Assembly: GCF_937616625.2 (NCBI RefSeq)
Contig: NC_065576.1
Coordinates: 19,556,001-19,620,000 of the forward strand
DNA: 64,000 nt
Reading direction: 5' to 3'
Source: Mercurialis annua
Lineage: Eukaryota > Streptophyta > Magnoliopsida > Malpighiales > Euphorbiaceae
Shown here: positions 1 to 11,919 of the stretch, one piece after another
How positions within the stretch are numbered: position 1 is the first letter of the stretch
How the letters are laid out: the number at the start of each line of letters is the position of its first letter
Notes under the pieces: generated by a model
Seen by the model: the letters and a program-made list of their open reading frames with translations, nothing else
Told to the model about the DNA's origin: nothing
Database searches by the model: none
Translations under genes and position numbers: made by a program

Positions 1-643
1 TGCTTACGCTGGTATTTATATATGACGAGGATTTGTTCCCGTCTACTCTGGGTTTATCGGTATGCTATGTCATACTTACGATGTAATCATTTCAATATTT
101 TTTCCATAATCATACTATATTAGTATAAACTGTTTTGATTTAAGGGTTTTAAACTTAATAAATGTAAATAGTATTGCGAACTCATCTCAGTATATCTAAC
201 CCCGTTGTTTTTCCAAATTTTCCAGGTTTATGATTTGAAAGCTGGTCCACTCCGATTCTTTTGATTCCTCGGAGGTTTTTATGTTATTTAAACTAGTTTC
301 TGTTTTCGAACTCTTAGACCGCAGTAGAACTAGTTTATTTATTACAATTGATATTACACTTTGGGATTGGCGATATATTCGATTATTTATATTTGACATG
401 ATTACTCTGGATTACGATATTGTTATATATAAGGCATGCTGTTGAACATTTAAGATATTTAAGATTATTTATATTAGAACTGTAATATAAATTGCTAGAC
501 CTAGGTTGGAGTCTCGGTTTCCCCCGAGCTGTTTTCTGCAGGTTTAAATGTTTATTTGATTTCCGCGAGGCTTGCTACGGGTTTTGGTACAACCATGCCC
601 ATACCCTAGCGCCGGTCACGATTCATGAAATTGGACCGTGACA
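1..643 (+). mobile_element. 3' end of a Ty3/gypsy-type LTR (left part outside window)
   Basis: The block ends in the LTR terminus shared by this lineage (GCCGGTCACGATTCATGAAA, then a short tail ending GTGACA at 643), after which satellite begins. It also has the lineage's conserved intron-end signals: CTAAC at 196-200, a pyrimidine tract and CAG ending at 225, and a second TTTTCTGCAG ending at 541, 102 bp before the LTR end. It may be a 3' LTR or a solo LTR; the left part is not visible. Its middle differs clearly from the other LTRs, so it is a separate subfamily. Confidence 0.85.
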
Positions 644-3600
644 CTAACTTTTAACCTTTTTAGCTATTTAAGCCAAACGTTTAAAACGTAATGAAACAAA
701 TTCAAACGTTTAAAACGTTACTAAACAAATCCTAATGTTTCCCCTTTTTAGCGACTTAAGCCAAACGTTTAAAACGTTACGAAACAAATCCTAACGTTTC
801 ACCTTTTTAGAGATTTAAGCCAATCGTTTAAAACGTTACGAAACAAATCTTAACGTTTCACCTTTTTATTGATTTAAGCAAAACTTTTAAAATGTTACGA
901 AACAAATCAAAACGTATAAAACGTAATGAAACAAATCCTAATGTTTCACCTTTTTAGCAATTTAATCCAAACGTTTAAAATGTTACCAAACATTTCCTAA
1001 CATTTTACCTTTTCAGCGATTTAAGCCGAACTTTTAAAACGTTACAAAAACAAATCCAAGCGTGTAAAACATTAAGAAGCAAATCCAAACAATTCACTTT
1101 TTTAGCAATTTAAGCCAACCGTTTATAAACGTTACGAAACTTATCCAAACGTTTAAAACTTTAAGAAACAAATCCAGTTGTTTCACCTTTTTAGCTATTT
1201 AAGCCAAACATTTAAAACGTTACGAAACAATTCTTAACGTTTCACCTTTTTAGCGATTTAAGCCAAACATTTAAAACGTTACGAAACAAATCCAAAAGTT
1301 TAAAACGTTACAAAATAAATCACAACGTTTCACCTTTTTAGTGATTTAAGATAAACTTTTAAAATATTACGAAACAAATCTAAACGTTCAAAACGTTACG
1401 AAACAAATCCGAATGTATAAAACGTAATGAAAAAAATCATAACATTTCACCTTTTTAGCGATTTAAGCCAAACATTTAAAACGTTGCGAAAACAAATCCA
1501 AACATTTAAAACGTTACGAAACAAATCCAAACTTTTCACCTTTTGAGCGATATAAGGAAAACGTTTATAATGTTACGAAACTAATTAAAACGTTTAAAAC
1601 GTTACAAAACAAATCCTAACATTTCTCCTTTTTAGCGATTTAAGCCAAACGATTAAAACATTACGAAAAAAATCTTATTGTTTTACCTTTTAAGCGATTT
1701 AACCCAAACGTTAAAATATTATAAAAAAATCCAAACGTTTAAAACGTTACGAAACAAATCCGTACGTTTCACCTTTTTAGCAATTTAAGCCAAACGTTTA
1801 AAACATTATGAAACAAATCCTAACGTTTCACCTTTTTAGCGATTTAAACGAAACGTTTAAAACGTTACAATAACAAATCAAAATGTTAAAGACGTTACGA
1901 AACAAATCCAAACGTTTCACTTTTTTAGCGATTTAAGCCAAACGTTCAAAACGTTACGAAACAAATCTTAACGTTTCACCTTTTTAGCGATTTAAGCCAA
2001 ACATATTAAACGTTACGAAACAAATCTCAAAAGTTTACTTTATTAGTAATTTAAGCCAAACTTTTAAAACGATATGATACAAATCCAAACTTTTACAACT
2101 TTACGGAATAAATCCTAATGTTTCACCTTTTTAGAGATTTAAGACAAACGTTTAAAACATTACCCAACAAATCCTAATGTTTTACCTTTTGAGTGATTTA
2201 AGCCAAACGTTTAAAATGTTACGAAACAAATGCAAACGTTTCAAACGTTAGGAAACAAATCCTAATGTTTCACCTTTTTAACAATTTCAGCCAAACGATT
2301 AAAACGTTACGAAACTAATCCTAACGTTTCACTTTTTGAGCGATTTAAGCCAAACGTTTAATAAGTTACGAAAACAAATCCAAACGTTTAATAAGTTACG
2401 AAAACAAATCCAAACGTTTAAAATGTTACGAACGAAATTCTAACGTTTCACCTTTTTAGCGATTTAAGTCAAACGTTTAAAACGTTATGAAAAAAAAATC
2501 CCAACGTTTAATGCGTTACGAAACAAATACAAACGTTTCACCTTTTTAGCGATTCAAGCCAAGCGTTTAAAACGTTTCGAAACTTATCCAAACGTATAAA
2601 ACGTTACTAAACAAATCCTAATGTTTCACCTTTTTAGCGATTTAAGCAAAACGTTTAAGACGTTACGAAACAAATCTTAACGTTTCACTTTTTTAGCGAT
2701 TTAAGCCAAACGTTTAAAACATTACGAAACAAATCCAAAAGTTAAAAACGTTACGAAATAAATATTAACGTTTCACCTTTTTAGCGATTTAAGTCAAACA
2801 TTTAAAAGGTTACGAAACAAATCTTAACGTTTCACCTTTTAGCAGTTTAAACCAAACGTTTAAAATGTCATGAAACAAATGCAAACGTTTAAAACGTTAC
2901 GAAAAAAATCCAAACGTTTAACCTTTTTGCCAAACGTTTAAAATATTACAAAACTTATCCAAACGTTTAAAATGTTACGAAATAAATCCAAACATTTCCC
3001 CTTTTAAGAGATTTAAGCCAAATGTTTCAAACGTTACGCAACAAATCCTAACGTTTTACCTTTTAAGCGATTTAAGCCAAACATTTAAAACATTACGAAA
3101 AAAATCCAAACGTATAAAATGCTATGGATCAAATCCAAACGTTTTACCTTTTTAGCAATTTAAGACAAACGTATAAAATGTTACGAAACAAATCTTAACG
3201 TTTCACCTTTTACCGATTTAAGCCATACGTTTAAAACGTTAGGAAACAAATTCAAACGTATAAAACGTTACGAAATAAATCCTAGCGTTTCACTTTTTTA
3301 GCAATTTAATCCAAACATTTAAAACGTTACCAAACAAATCTTAACGTTTTACCCTTTTAGCGATTTAAGCCAAACTATTAAAACATTATAAAAACAAATT
3401 AAACGTTTAAAACTCTACGAAACGAATCCAAACGTTTCACTTTTTTGGCAATTTAAGCCAACCGTTTATCAACGTTACGAAACCTATCCAAACGTTTGAA
3501 ACGTTAAGAAACAAATCCAATCGTTTCACCTTTTCAGCTATTTAATCCAAACGTTTAAAACGTCACGAAACAAATCTTAACGTTTCACCTTCTTAGCGAT

Positions 3601-4423
3601 TTAAGCCAATCATTTAAAACGTTATAAAACAAATCATAATGTTTCACCTTTTTATCGATTTAAGCTAAACGTTTAAAATAGTACGAAATAGATCCAAACG
3701 TTAAAAACGTTAATAAACAAATCCAAATGTATAAAACATAATGAAAAAAATCCTAACATTTCACCTTTTCAGCGATTTAAGCGAAACGTTTAAAACGTTT
3801 CGAAAACAAATCCAACTGTTTAAAACGTTACGAAACAAATCCAAATGCTTAAAACGTTACGAAACAAATTCAAATGTTTAAAACGTTAACAAATCCAAAC
3901 TTTTCCCCTTTTAGCGATATAAGCCAAACGTTTAAAATGTTACGAATCTAATTCAAACGTTTAAAACGTTACGAAACAAATCCTAACATTTCCCCTTCTT
4001 AGCGATTAAAGCCAAACGATTAAAACGTTACGAAACAAATCTTAAGGTTTCACCTTTTTAGCGATTTAAGCCAAACGTTTAAAATGTTACAAAAAAATCC
4101 AAACGTTTAAATTGTTACGAAAAAATTCGTTACGTTTCCCCTTTTTAGCAATTTAAGCCAAACGTTTAAAACATTATGAAACAAATCCTAACGTTTCACC
4201 TCTTTAGCGATTTAAACAAAACGTTTAAAAAGTTACAAAAACAAATCCAAATGTTTAAAACATTACGAAACAAATCTTAGCGTTTCACATTTTTAGCGAT
4301 TTAAGCCAAAAATTTGAAACGTTATGAAACAAATCTTTACGTTTTACCTTTTTAGTGATTTAAGCCAAACTTTTAAAACATTACGAATCAAATCCAAATG
4401 CTTAATACTTTACAGAATAAATC
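644..4423 (+). repeat. Satellite array block A, ~59-bp unit
   Basis: Tandem array with a dominant ~59-bp unit made of two related halves of ~29-30 bp. Half A reads AAACGTTTAAAACGTTACGA then AACAAATCC. Half B reads AAACGTTTCACCTTTTTAGC then GATTTAAGCC. Extra copies of half A give local ~88-bp units. Copies differ at many positions, chiefly CG to TG or CA inside AAACGTTT and AACGTT. No gene is present. The array continues past the element at 4424-14793: the two flanks join into a normal unit once the 5-bp duplication AAATC is collapsed. Confidence 0.95.
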
Positions 4424-4576
4424 TGTAATATCCCGTAAAAGTTTAATTTATTTTTTTTGTAATTTCCGACGTGGTTCCGAGTGTTTTGAAATTATTCGAA
4501 TTTGGTTGTCGGTTCAAGTTAGTTCATTGGGTTAGCCTTGGGCCCAAGAAAATTTAATTATCTCCTTTTGGCCCAA

Positions 4577-4829
4577 GGGAAATTGGCTAAGCCAATTTCC
4601 CGTTCGAAATAACACAGGTCTCAAACGAGACCTGTGTTAATTCTCTTTGTTCTCGTTCGAGAACGTGGTTCTCGAACGAGAGCAAAGGCTTTTTTCTTTG
4701 TTCTCGAACGAGAGCAAAGGATTTTTTTTCTTTGTTCTCGTTCGAGAACGTGGTTCTCGAACGAGAACACAGGCCTTTTTGCTGGTCTCGTACGAGACCA
4801 GCAATGGGTCTTGCGGGGGGGGGGGGGGG
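4577..4829 (+). promoter_or_regulatory. U3 palindrome cluster and poly-G tract
   Basis: Five strong inverted repeats occur in 226 bp. An 11-bp arm GGGAAATTGGC pairs across TAA (4577-4601). A 10-bp arm CACAGGTCTC pairs across AAAC (4613-4636). GTTCTCGTTCGAGAAC faces its reverse complement across GTG twice (4649-4683 with one mismatch; 4734-4768 perfect). A perfect 22-bp palindrome lies at 4781-4802. A run of 15 G follows (4815-4829). The cluster sits 30-290 bp upstream of the TATA-like box, where enhancer or activator sites would be expected. A regulatory role is inferred. Confidence 0.6.
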
Positions 4830-4862
4830 TAGTTTGGGGATTTATTTCTCCGTTACGGAGCC

Positions 4863-4869
4863 TTTAAAT
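4863..4869 (+). promoter_or_regulatory. TATA-like box, element 1 5' LTR
   Basis: TTTAAAT followed by a CT-rich leader, 122-128 bp upstream of the putative splice donor at 4991. The same spacing is seen in the other LTR subfamilies. Transcription would start about 30 bp downstream. Confidence 0.5.
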
Positions 4870-4990
4870 GACGAAACTCCAACCCTAATATCTTCTCCTT
4901 GCTGCAAGCTAACTCTAGCTGCCTTTGTTCATCCAATTCTCTGAAGTTTCGCTGATCAAAACCACTCTTGAAGTTTGCTGAAAATCATCG

Positions 4991-6930
4991 GTAAGCTGTT
5001 TTGAAATTCCAGATTTTACCTTCGAACGGCATTGCGTATTTCTGATCGTTCTCTTTCGTTTCTAGATCAAAATCAAAACCGTTTGTTTCCGGACGATCTA
5101 GACTCGCGTACCTTCGATCCCCCACCTCATTTTTGTTGAACGGTACGCAATCGATCTCGTTCCATTCGCCGTACGGTTTCCGTTTTAGAAATGCTATACA
5201 CTGTTCTTGGAATATGTTGTTACTGCCGAATGATTCATTTCCTTTTGGCTATGATTTTGCTTGTAAATGATGATAAATATATTGGGTTATTGTTAGTTTA
5301 AGCTTTCAATGAGTATCAATCCATTGTTCTATATTTGTTCTTCGTTCTCGGGTTGTATAGGATTCGGCAGTTAACGTTTTTGATGGGTTCTTGGTGTTTG
5401 ATGTATAAGATGGTATTGGTGATATTATATGTTGATCTTGGATTGATAATTGATTACATCCTTTAGTAAAATTTGATTCTTGTTATATGTGAAAAACTTC
5501 ATGGTTCAGTAACATAGGATTCAAGCATGGCGGGCTTATTATTTTTGAAAGGAAAGAGATGGCTTAATGGCCATTTCAATCACCAAATGTTTTGTTTAAA
5601 ACAATTAAATCCTTAAGTTAAACTTTAACATTTGTTTTGATTACAACTTGATTTTTGTTTTGATTAGAATATTATAAACGATAATTAATTGTAAATTGAG
5701 TTGATATACTTACTCGGTTATTTGCATTCAATTTCGAATAATAAGGTGGCTAAAGTACAATTTAGCCCCTGAACTTATTTTATAACTTAATTAAGTGGAT
5801 CATTGGTTGGTTATGCTATATTTTGTGTTAAATATAAACAAAAGCAATTAAATTGATTTTTGATATCAAATTGGCTAAAGTACAGTTTAATCCCTAATCG
5901 GCTAAAGTACAATTTAGTCCCTAAACTTTTATAAACTTAAAATGGTTAGATTTTTGGGGTGTAACTTGGGTTACTTGAAATTGAAGTTATTGAGTTCCGC
6001 TTTTAAAATGGTTTATTATTTTATGGAATTATTTTATAATAAAAAACTCGGGTTTATATTTGATAAACGTTTTGAGTTGGGTTAGACTTGGATCACCCGA
6101 CAAGTGTGGTTAGCTTGGTAGTTAGTGGTAACTCGGCTAACCCACTATTTGAAAATTAATTATTATTTAAAGTTTATTAAATAATATTTATAAACTGGAT
6201 TTTAAAGCGAGGACTCAATAGACTTATATTAATTGGGCTTTATTACCTATTGGGTATTTTTGTGTGTTCTGGCTTGTGCTATTCCGACGTGTTATTTGTG
6301 CTAGTCCTATGTGGTGTCTAGTACTCTCTAGAGTTAGGGTCTGTTTTTAATAATTATTTTATTTGTCTAGACCTGTCTTTTGTTCGTGCTCCAGAGGCGA
6401 ACCAGGATTAGTTGCTTGCCGGTATTCACGTGGATTAGCAAGCAGTGAGTTTGTACTTACTATTTACCGCTTTATTACGTAAATTGTTATTTTAATATTA
6501 AATATATATACTGTATGTATATTTCGAACTGTTTTTTATATTATGGCTCCTAGTTGGAACATGCTACCTAATGGGCATCATTAGGACTATGTGCGCACCG
6601 GTATTGATCTGGGTAAGGTATATATGGAAATGTGGTAACTCGGTGTGAGCGTAGCTCTCGGGACCAGGTAGAGTAACTCGGTGTAGCTCAGCTCTCGGGA
6701 CTCTGGTATAAGTGTGGTCAGTGGTATCTCGGTGTAGTTTAGCTCTCGGGACCAGACCTATTGGATTATATTTATTATTTAGAATTGTGGATTAGAGTTC
6801 TAACTATTATTCGCAATATCATTATTAAATGTTTTAAACGGTTTTAAAGGTTTTCCACTTAATAAATGTAGATAGTGGTATAAACTCATCTCAGTATATC
6901 TGACCGCGTTGTTTTCCCAATTTTTCCCAG
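4991..6930 (+). other. Putative intron inside the 5' LTR of element 1
   Basis: The donor is G|GTAAG at 4991. The acceptor is a pyrimidine-rich stretch ending TTTTTCCCAG at 6930, with branch-point-like CTGAC at 6900-6904, 26 bases upstream. The same three signals occur at matching places in the other LTRs despite heavy sequence divergence. A second, weaker acceptor TTTTCTGCAG ends at 7243, 102 bp before the LTR end. Splicing is predicted, not shown. Confidence 0.55.
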
Positions 6931-7349
6931 GGTTATGATCTGAGAGAGTCTGGTGATCTCCGCATTTACTTTTCTTCGGAGGTTCCATTTATTTTTAATA
7001 AACTGTAAAACTGTTTTATTCTTAGACCGCAGTAGTAACTAGACGTCTTTATTATTATTAGATATTTTGTCGGATTGGTTCGACTGGTTATATTGCTTTG
7101 GCATGTTATATTATTTACATTGGTTTATGATAAATCTATTTTAGACTCGGAATTGGATAAGCATGTTATATTAACTGTTTAATATTATAACTGCTAGATT
7201 TAGGCTGAAGTCTCGGTTGCCCCCGAGCATTGGTTTTCTGCAGGTTTATTTGTTTATATGTTAATTGAAAGGCTAGCTACGGGTTTTGGTACTACATTAC
7301 CCATACCCTAGCGCCGGTCGCGATTCATGAAAATGGGTCGTGACAAACT

Positions 7350-7361
7350 TGGTATCAGAGC
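7350..7361 (+). other. Primer-binding site (initiator tRNA-Met)
   Basis: TGGTATCAGAGC lies 4 bp inside the 5' LTR end. It is complementary to the 3' end of plant initiator tRNA-Met and would prime minus-strand DNA synthesis. A near-palindrome, CTTTGGTTT then AAACCAAGG, follows directly. Confidence 0.95.
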
Positions 7362-10300
7362 TTTGGTTTCAAACCAAGGCCATTTGCTTGCTACGTGTTT
7401 ACTCTGTTAAGTGATGTTGTGTCTTAGGAACTACTGCGGATATAGATTTCTGTCATGTCTTTTAAAACGTCATCATTTGTTTTTAAACCTTCAGCCTACA
7501 TCCTATAGGTGATGTTTGTCAGTCCTTATTTGGTAGTAATGCTTTGATTAACAATTTATTTCACTTGGATGTTATTTGCCGTGTTTTATCATGTTGAGAT
7601 TATTTCACTTGGGTGATTATAATTGCTTTCGATTTCTCGGGAAATCATAGGCTGGTAATTTTTTTTTCTAAACTCATACTTGGGTATGGTGTTGAGTGAT
7701 AAATTTGGCAACGATGCCTGATACTATTTAATATATGGAATGGTTACAGTTATTTTACATGATGCGTTGAATTTCTTTTGGCTTATTAATAAAGTACATC
7801 TTGGCTTTGGCCTCAATTGTTGATTTTAAATGTGATCGTATGTTGGGCGTTAGCCTTATTTTCTATTAAAGAGATTTTGGGTTAAATTTTAAAACGCGTT
7901 TTGATGGTCATGCATTGTTTGACCACATGTTGATTTAAAGATTTTCATTGGGAATATTGTTTTATCTGATTTGTGTTTCGACGCAAAATCATAAGAGAAG
8001 TTTGATTTTAAATTCTTAAAAGTTCGACTTTTGGTTAAGTTACCAGTAAAAAGAAATTCTTGTATTTTGAAAAATAATGTTTGGCTTGGTATCAACAAGC
8101 GATGATTTCAAAATGATATTTTATGAGATGCGCCATTATTTTAAGAATTTAACGTTGAAGTTATTTTATCAAAATGTAGTATGTCAGCATTTTAAATTTT
8201 TGGGATTTACGGAATAGCTTTTTGAAATCAAGGATTTCTCACATAAGTTTTAATTTACCGTTTAGCGGTTGCTTTAAGTTGAGCTCCCAAAATTTGAAAG
8301 GATGGAAATTTTATTTAAATATTTTCCGAATTTACAAATATTTAGAATACGTCTTATAAACGATTGTTTTGCGTTCGACTTGGGTCACCCAAATTTAGGA
8401 GTTGAGCTTGGTAGTTGTAATGACTCGGCTAGCTTGATGATTTTATGATTTGAGATACTTGGGTATCCGTTTTAAAGCTACTTATTAGTAGGAATAGATT
8501 TTTACAATTTGTGATTTTGTTTTAACCGTGAGGCTCAACAACATTTTTGGGAGTTTTCGTATTTGACTTTAAATTTCAAAACAAATTTTGAAGCGTACTA
8601 TTAAAGGGTGATATAATTACATGGTGACTTGGTAATGAGATTTCAGGGATATGTTGTGACATAATCCGATTTGTTTTAAGTATGTTTGAGTTAATTGTGT
8701 TCAATGGTACGTTTACGTGATTTACGATTTACAGATTTGTTTCTTGTGAAAATAATTTGCGTTGTTTAACTCGCTTGTCTGTTGGACTAAGTTGATTGTT
8801 TTTGTTTTGTCTCTTCGTGCGGAGTAGCACGTGAGATGACTTAATCACGTGGTTATGGTTGGATTACCTCGATGTATAGTTTGACCTTTGAGTAAGACCT
8901 TCCTTTAGACCTTGTTTCCTTTGTTCGGTTTAGGGTTGCGCGGAGTTTTGTTGTCTTTGTTTCGTGGATCGAAACCTTTGGGTTTTGATATCGAGAAATA
9001 CGAGGGAAGTATTCCCTCGGATTGGCTGATGATATCTGATTATCCTAGATCGGATATTGAAAACTCTGAACCGAGAGGTTAGATCGGTGTATTAATGCAC
9101 TGGTGTTTCCATCAAGTCTGATGATGCGATGCAGGAGCTGGCGGTAGATTTAGTAGGAACATTTTGATGTGTTATTTCTTCGGGAATGAGTGTCAATTAA
9201 GGTTTAGGGTAGTTTGATATTTATGCGGAAGAGTTGTAACATAATTTTAGGTTAAATTATTTTATAGCATCAAATGTTGCTAGGTTACAAGTAAGGAATT
9301 TTGAGAAATATTTTGGAGGTTATCGAGTGCACATCTCACAGAGTGTAACGTCTAGCAGATGTTTTATTGAGAAATGGATTTCAAAGATTAATTTGTTGAA
9401 ATATTTGAAATAATTTTTTCAACACGTAATTGTGCCCAGACATATCATGAACATGCATTTTGAATGTCACGAATAGGTTTGCGTTGAACATAGAGTATGT
9501 TCATTAAAAATAAGATAAATTAATAATTGAAACATGAATAATAGTACATGCATCACGTGCATAGAAATTATTAGGGTTGGATGCAACTCTTTGGGGATGA
9601 GAGATGTCATCACCCTGGCGCACAATTATGTAAAAAGGATTTTATCAATAAAGTGTTTTGAGAAGGATGTTTTGGAACAAACTCGCGAGTCCCTTTGGGG
9701 TAAATGTATATATAAAGTTGTGGAATTTCAAATGATTTTGAAACTGTTACCGGAAGGTAGCTAGACAAATACTCTGTGATGATGATGATGGTTATTAGAT
9801 GTTTTTGCTGTGAGATAATGGTTTGTAGAATCAGAATCTTGTGGTTATGAGTAAGAATAATTTTGAGGTTGCGCTCGAGACATAGTTGTGCCAAGTGCGG
9901 TTTATGGTTAGAGTCAGAGTAGGAAGAATTCATGATAATTTTCGATTCGTGATTTAAGGATTTGCGAATTAAGGATATTGGTTATGCTCATGTATGTGTA
10001 TACACTGTATTTTTTAAAGAAACCTTATCTTTCCAGATTGAAATTGTCCAAAGTATTTTAATGTATTGATATAGAGGTATGTTTATAAACAAGAGATTTA
10101 CATTGCTGGTTTTACCTTTCTGAGAAAGGAGAAAATTTTGTCAAAAATTGATTCAAAAGAAATAATAAATTTTTCGCTTGAGCGATTTCTTCAAGTTATG
10201 TTTTTGGTTTGAGAAAATTTAAAAAGTGATTTTAAATTTTGGGATGTTTGAAACATCAATGTGTATTTTGAATACAGAGGATATTGCCACTTTTGGCCTT

Positions 10301-11658
10301 TAAAGTATAAAATATTTAAAAAGTTTTTTTAGCAAGTTTGATTTAAAGAGAACATAAATTTTGTCTATTGAAATTATAAATTGTAAATATATTAGAATTA
10401 AGGAGAAATTTCAGATTCTAAATATAGAGATTTTGAAAATTTTCAAGGGTTTACAAAACCGATGTTTGTTTCAACGATAAAGGTATTTCGATTTTGAATG
10501 CAAAAGAAGGTGTAAAACGTTGAGTCTTTTAAACAGAGTGGAAATTTTTTGTGTATAAAATATTTTCGTATTAAGAGATGTCATACCCACATGGGTTGAT
10601 TTTGAGCATGACTGACAATCCGTATGTAGTCAACTACTCGTAGTGATCATTCGTTGTATACGAGGTTATAGTCAATTGATTGAATAATTTTGTGAATTTG
10701 AGTTCGGTGTGGTTAGATGAAATAGTTTATTTGAGAATTGGGAATCGCGGTAGGTTTCGACAACCATGTTTGGTTGATCGATTATGTTGATTATTGATAT
10801 TACTCTAATGTTGGGTCGATGGTTAAACCCTTGGTGTGAACGATCGAATTTTAGGTTGTGTATATTAAGTAAGATGCAATAGGTGTTTAGCTTAGTTGGG
10901 GTATTATGTTTCTAAATGATTGGAGAAATCATGGTAAATGAGATTGTTTATTGCTAATCTGGAGCTTATTATTATGAGTCAAGTTCACATTTTTTTGGGA
11001 AAAACGGTATGCGTCTTGTGTTTTATGATTCACAAGTTAATGGTATTAACGAGTTTGTGTAAAACGTTGATTGAGATGATTTCTTGTAGTGTTTGTGGTG
11101 GAATTAAATTTTATCCGAAATTTATTGAGTTTTGTTATCGAATATTGTTAACAAGAAATTATAGCGGAGATAATTACGGGTTGTAGAACGCAAGAACTTA
11201 TCAGCTTGTGTTTCAGTATTCATATTTTGATGATAGGATTGGGAGTTGTAAGAACTGTAGTAGAGCTTAGTGCTTGATCTTGTTATTTATTATTGGGGAT
11301 TTTTACAGTGGATGAGATTCGAGCTGGTCTTGGAAATCCACTCCGGTATAGAGTATTTGTGACTCTCAGTTGAATAATCGTGTTATCATTAGTTGGAGCA
11401 TCAATTTGCTAGAAACAGAAATTGGTACATATGTGTGTTGTGATCGCTTATATTGCAAACTAGTGTCAGTTTTGAGATTTGAGATTCGTTCTTATTATCC
11501 TAAGAATATCAGTCGAGTGTTGTGTAATAGATTTTGTTTTATCTTAGTGGATCTCACCTAGAGATGCGTTATCATTTATGCCCAGTGGAAGTTGTGTCGG
11601 TAGTTTGATGACCTTTAAGTGTGTTCGGCTTTTGCAACTGGAGGTTCTGAGTTGTCAT

Positions 11659-11765
11659 GAGGGACAACCTGTTGAGTTTTGCTTACGCACGTGCGTATGT
11701 CGTTGAACATGGGATAACTTTGATTTCAGTTGGGTTTGTTTCTTTAATGACACAGGTCGTTTGCA
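11659..11765 (+). pseudogene. Remnant of integrase C-terminus/chromodomain (element 1)
   Basis: Reads as a decayed copy of the last part of the chromovirus pol. GAGGGACAACCTGTTGAG matches the codons of the EEQPVE segment and ACGCACGTGCG those of the TQVR segment encoded near 60120 on the minus strand. Stops and frame changes follow. It lies about 155 bp before the polypurine tract, the same place as in the coding element. It is too short to act as a gene. Confidence 0.6.
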
Positions 11766-11919
11766 AGTTTGTTGTTTTGTTGTCCCTGTTTACGCTGGAT
11801 ATCTTGTGATGTGTTTTCTTATCGGCTTTGTTCATTTTGTTAAGCTAGACGTGTAACTTTATGTTATGTGGCACGTCGATGGTTTTGTTTTAAATTCGAG
11901 GACGAATTTTTAATTAGTT

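Larger units (their letters stand above)
4424..7345 (+). repeat. 5' LTR of element 1
   Basis: Begins TGTAATATCCCGTAAAA and ends CGTGACA; 2922 bp. In order it has a U3 palindrome cluster (4577-4802), a run of 15 G (4815-4829), a TATA-like TTTAAAT (4863-4869), a predicted intron (4991-6930), a hairpin (6567-6585) and three ~33-bp direct repeats (6634-6755). The 3' LTR is about 56 bp shorter, partly because palindrome arms are missing there. Confidence 0.93.

Noticed and set aside
4634..4944. Three overlapping plus-strand ORFs rich in FVLVRERGSRTR-type repeats (also 12119-12316)
   Set aside because: They are translations of the palindromic repeats in the LTR U3; repetition and GC content explain the open frames, and there is no protein family signal.
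7350..7361. Possible tRNA-Met gene
   Set aside because: Only the 12-base complement of the tRNA 3' end is present, which is the primer-binding site.
9534..9933. Opposing ORFs of 76 and 107 codons in element 1
   Set aside because: They overlap on both strands in a conserved non-coding block; counterparts in elements 2 and 4 carry stops and shifts.
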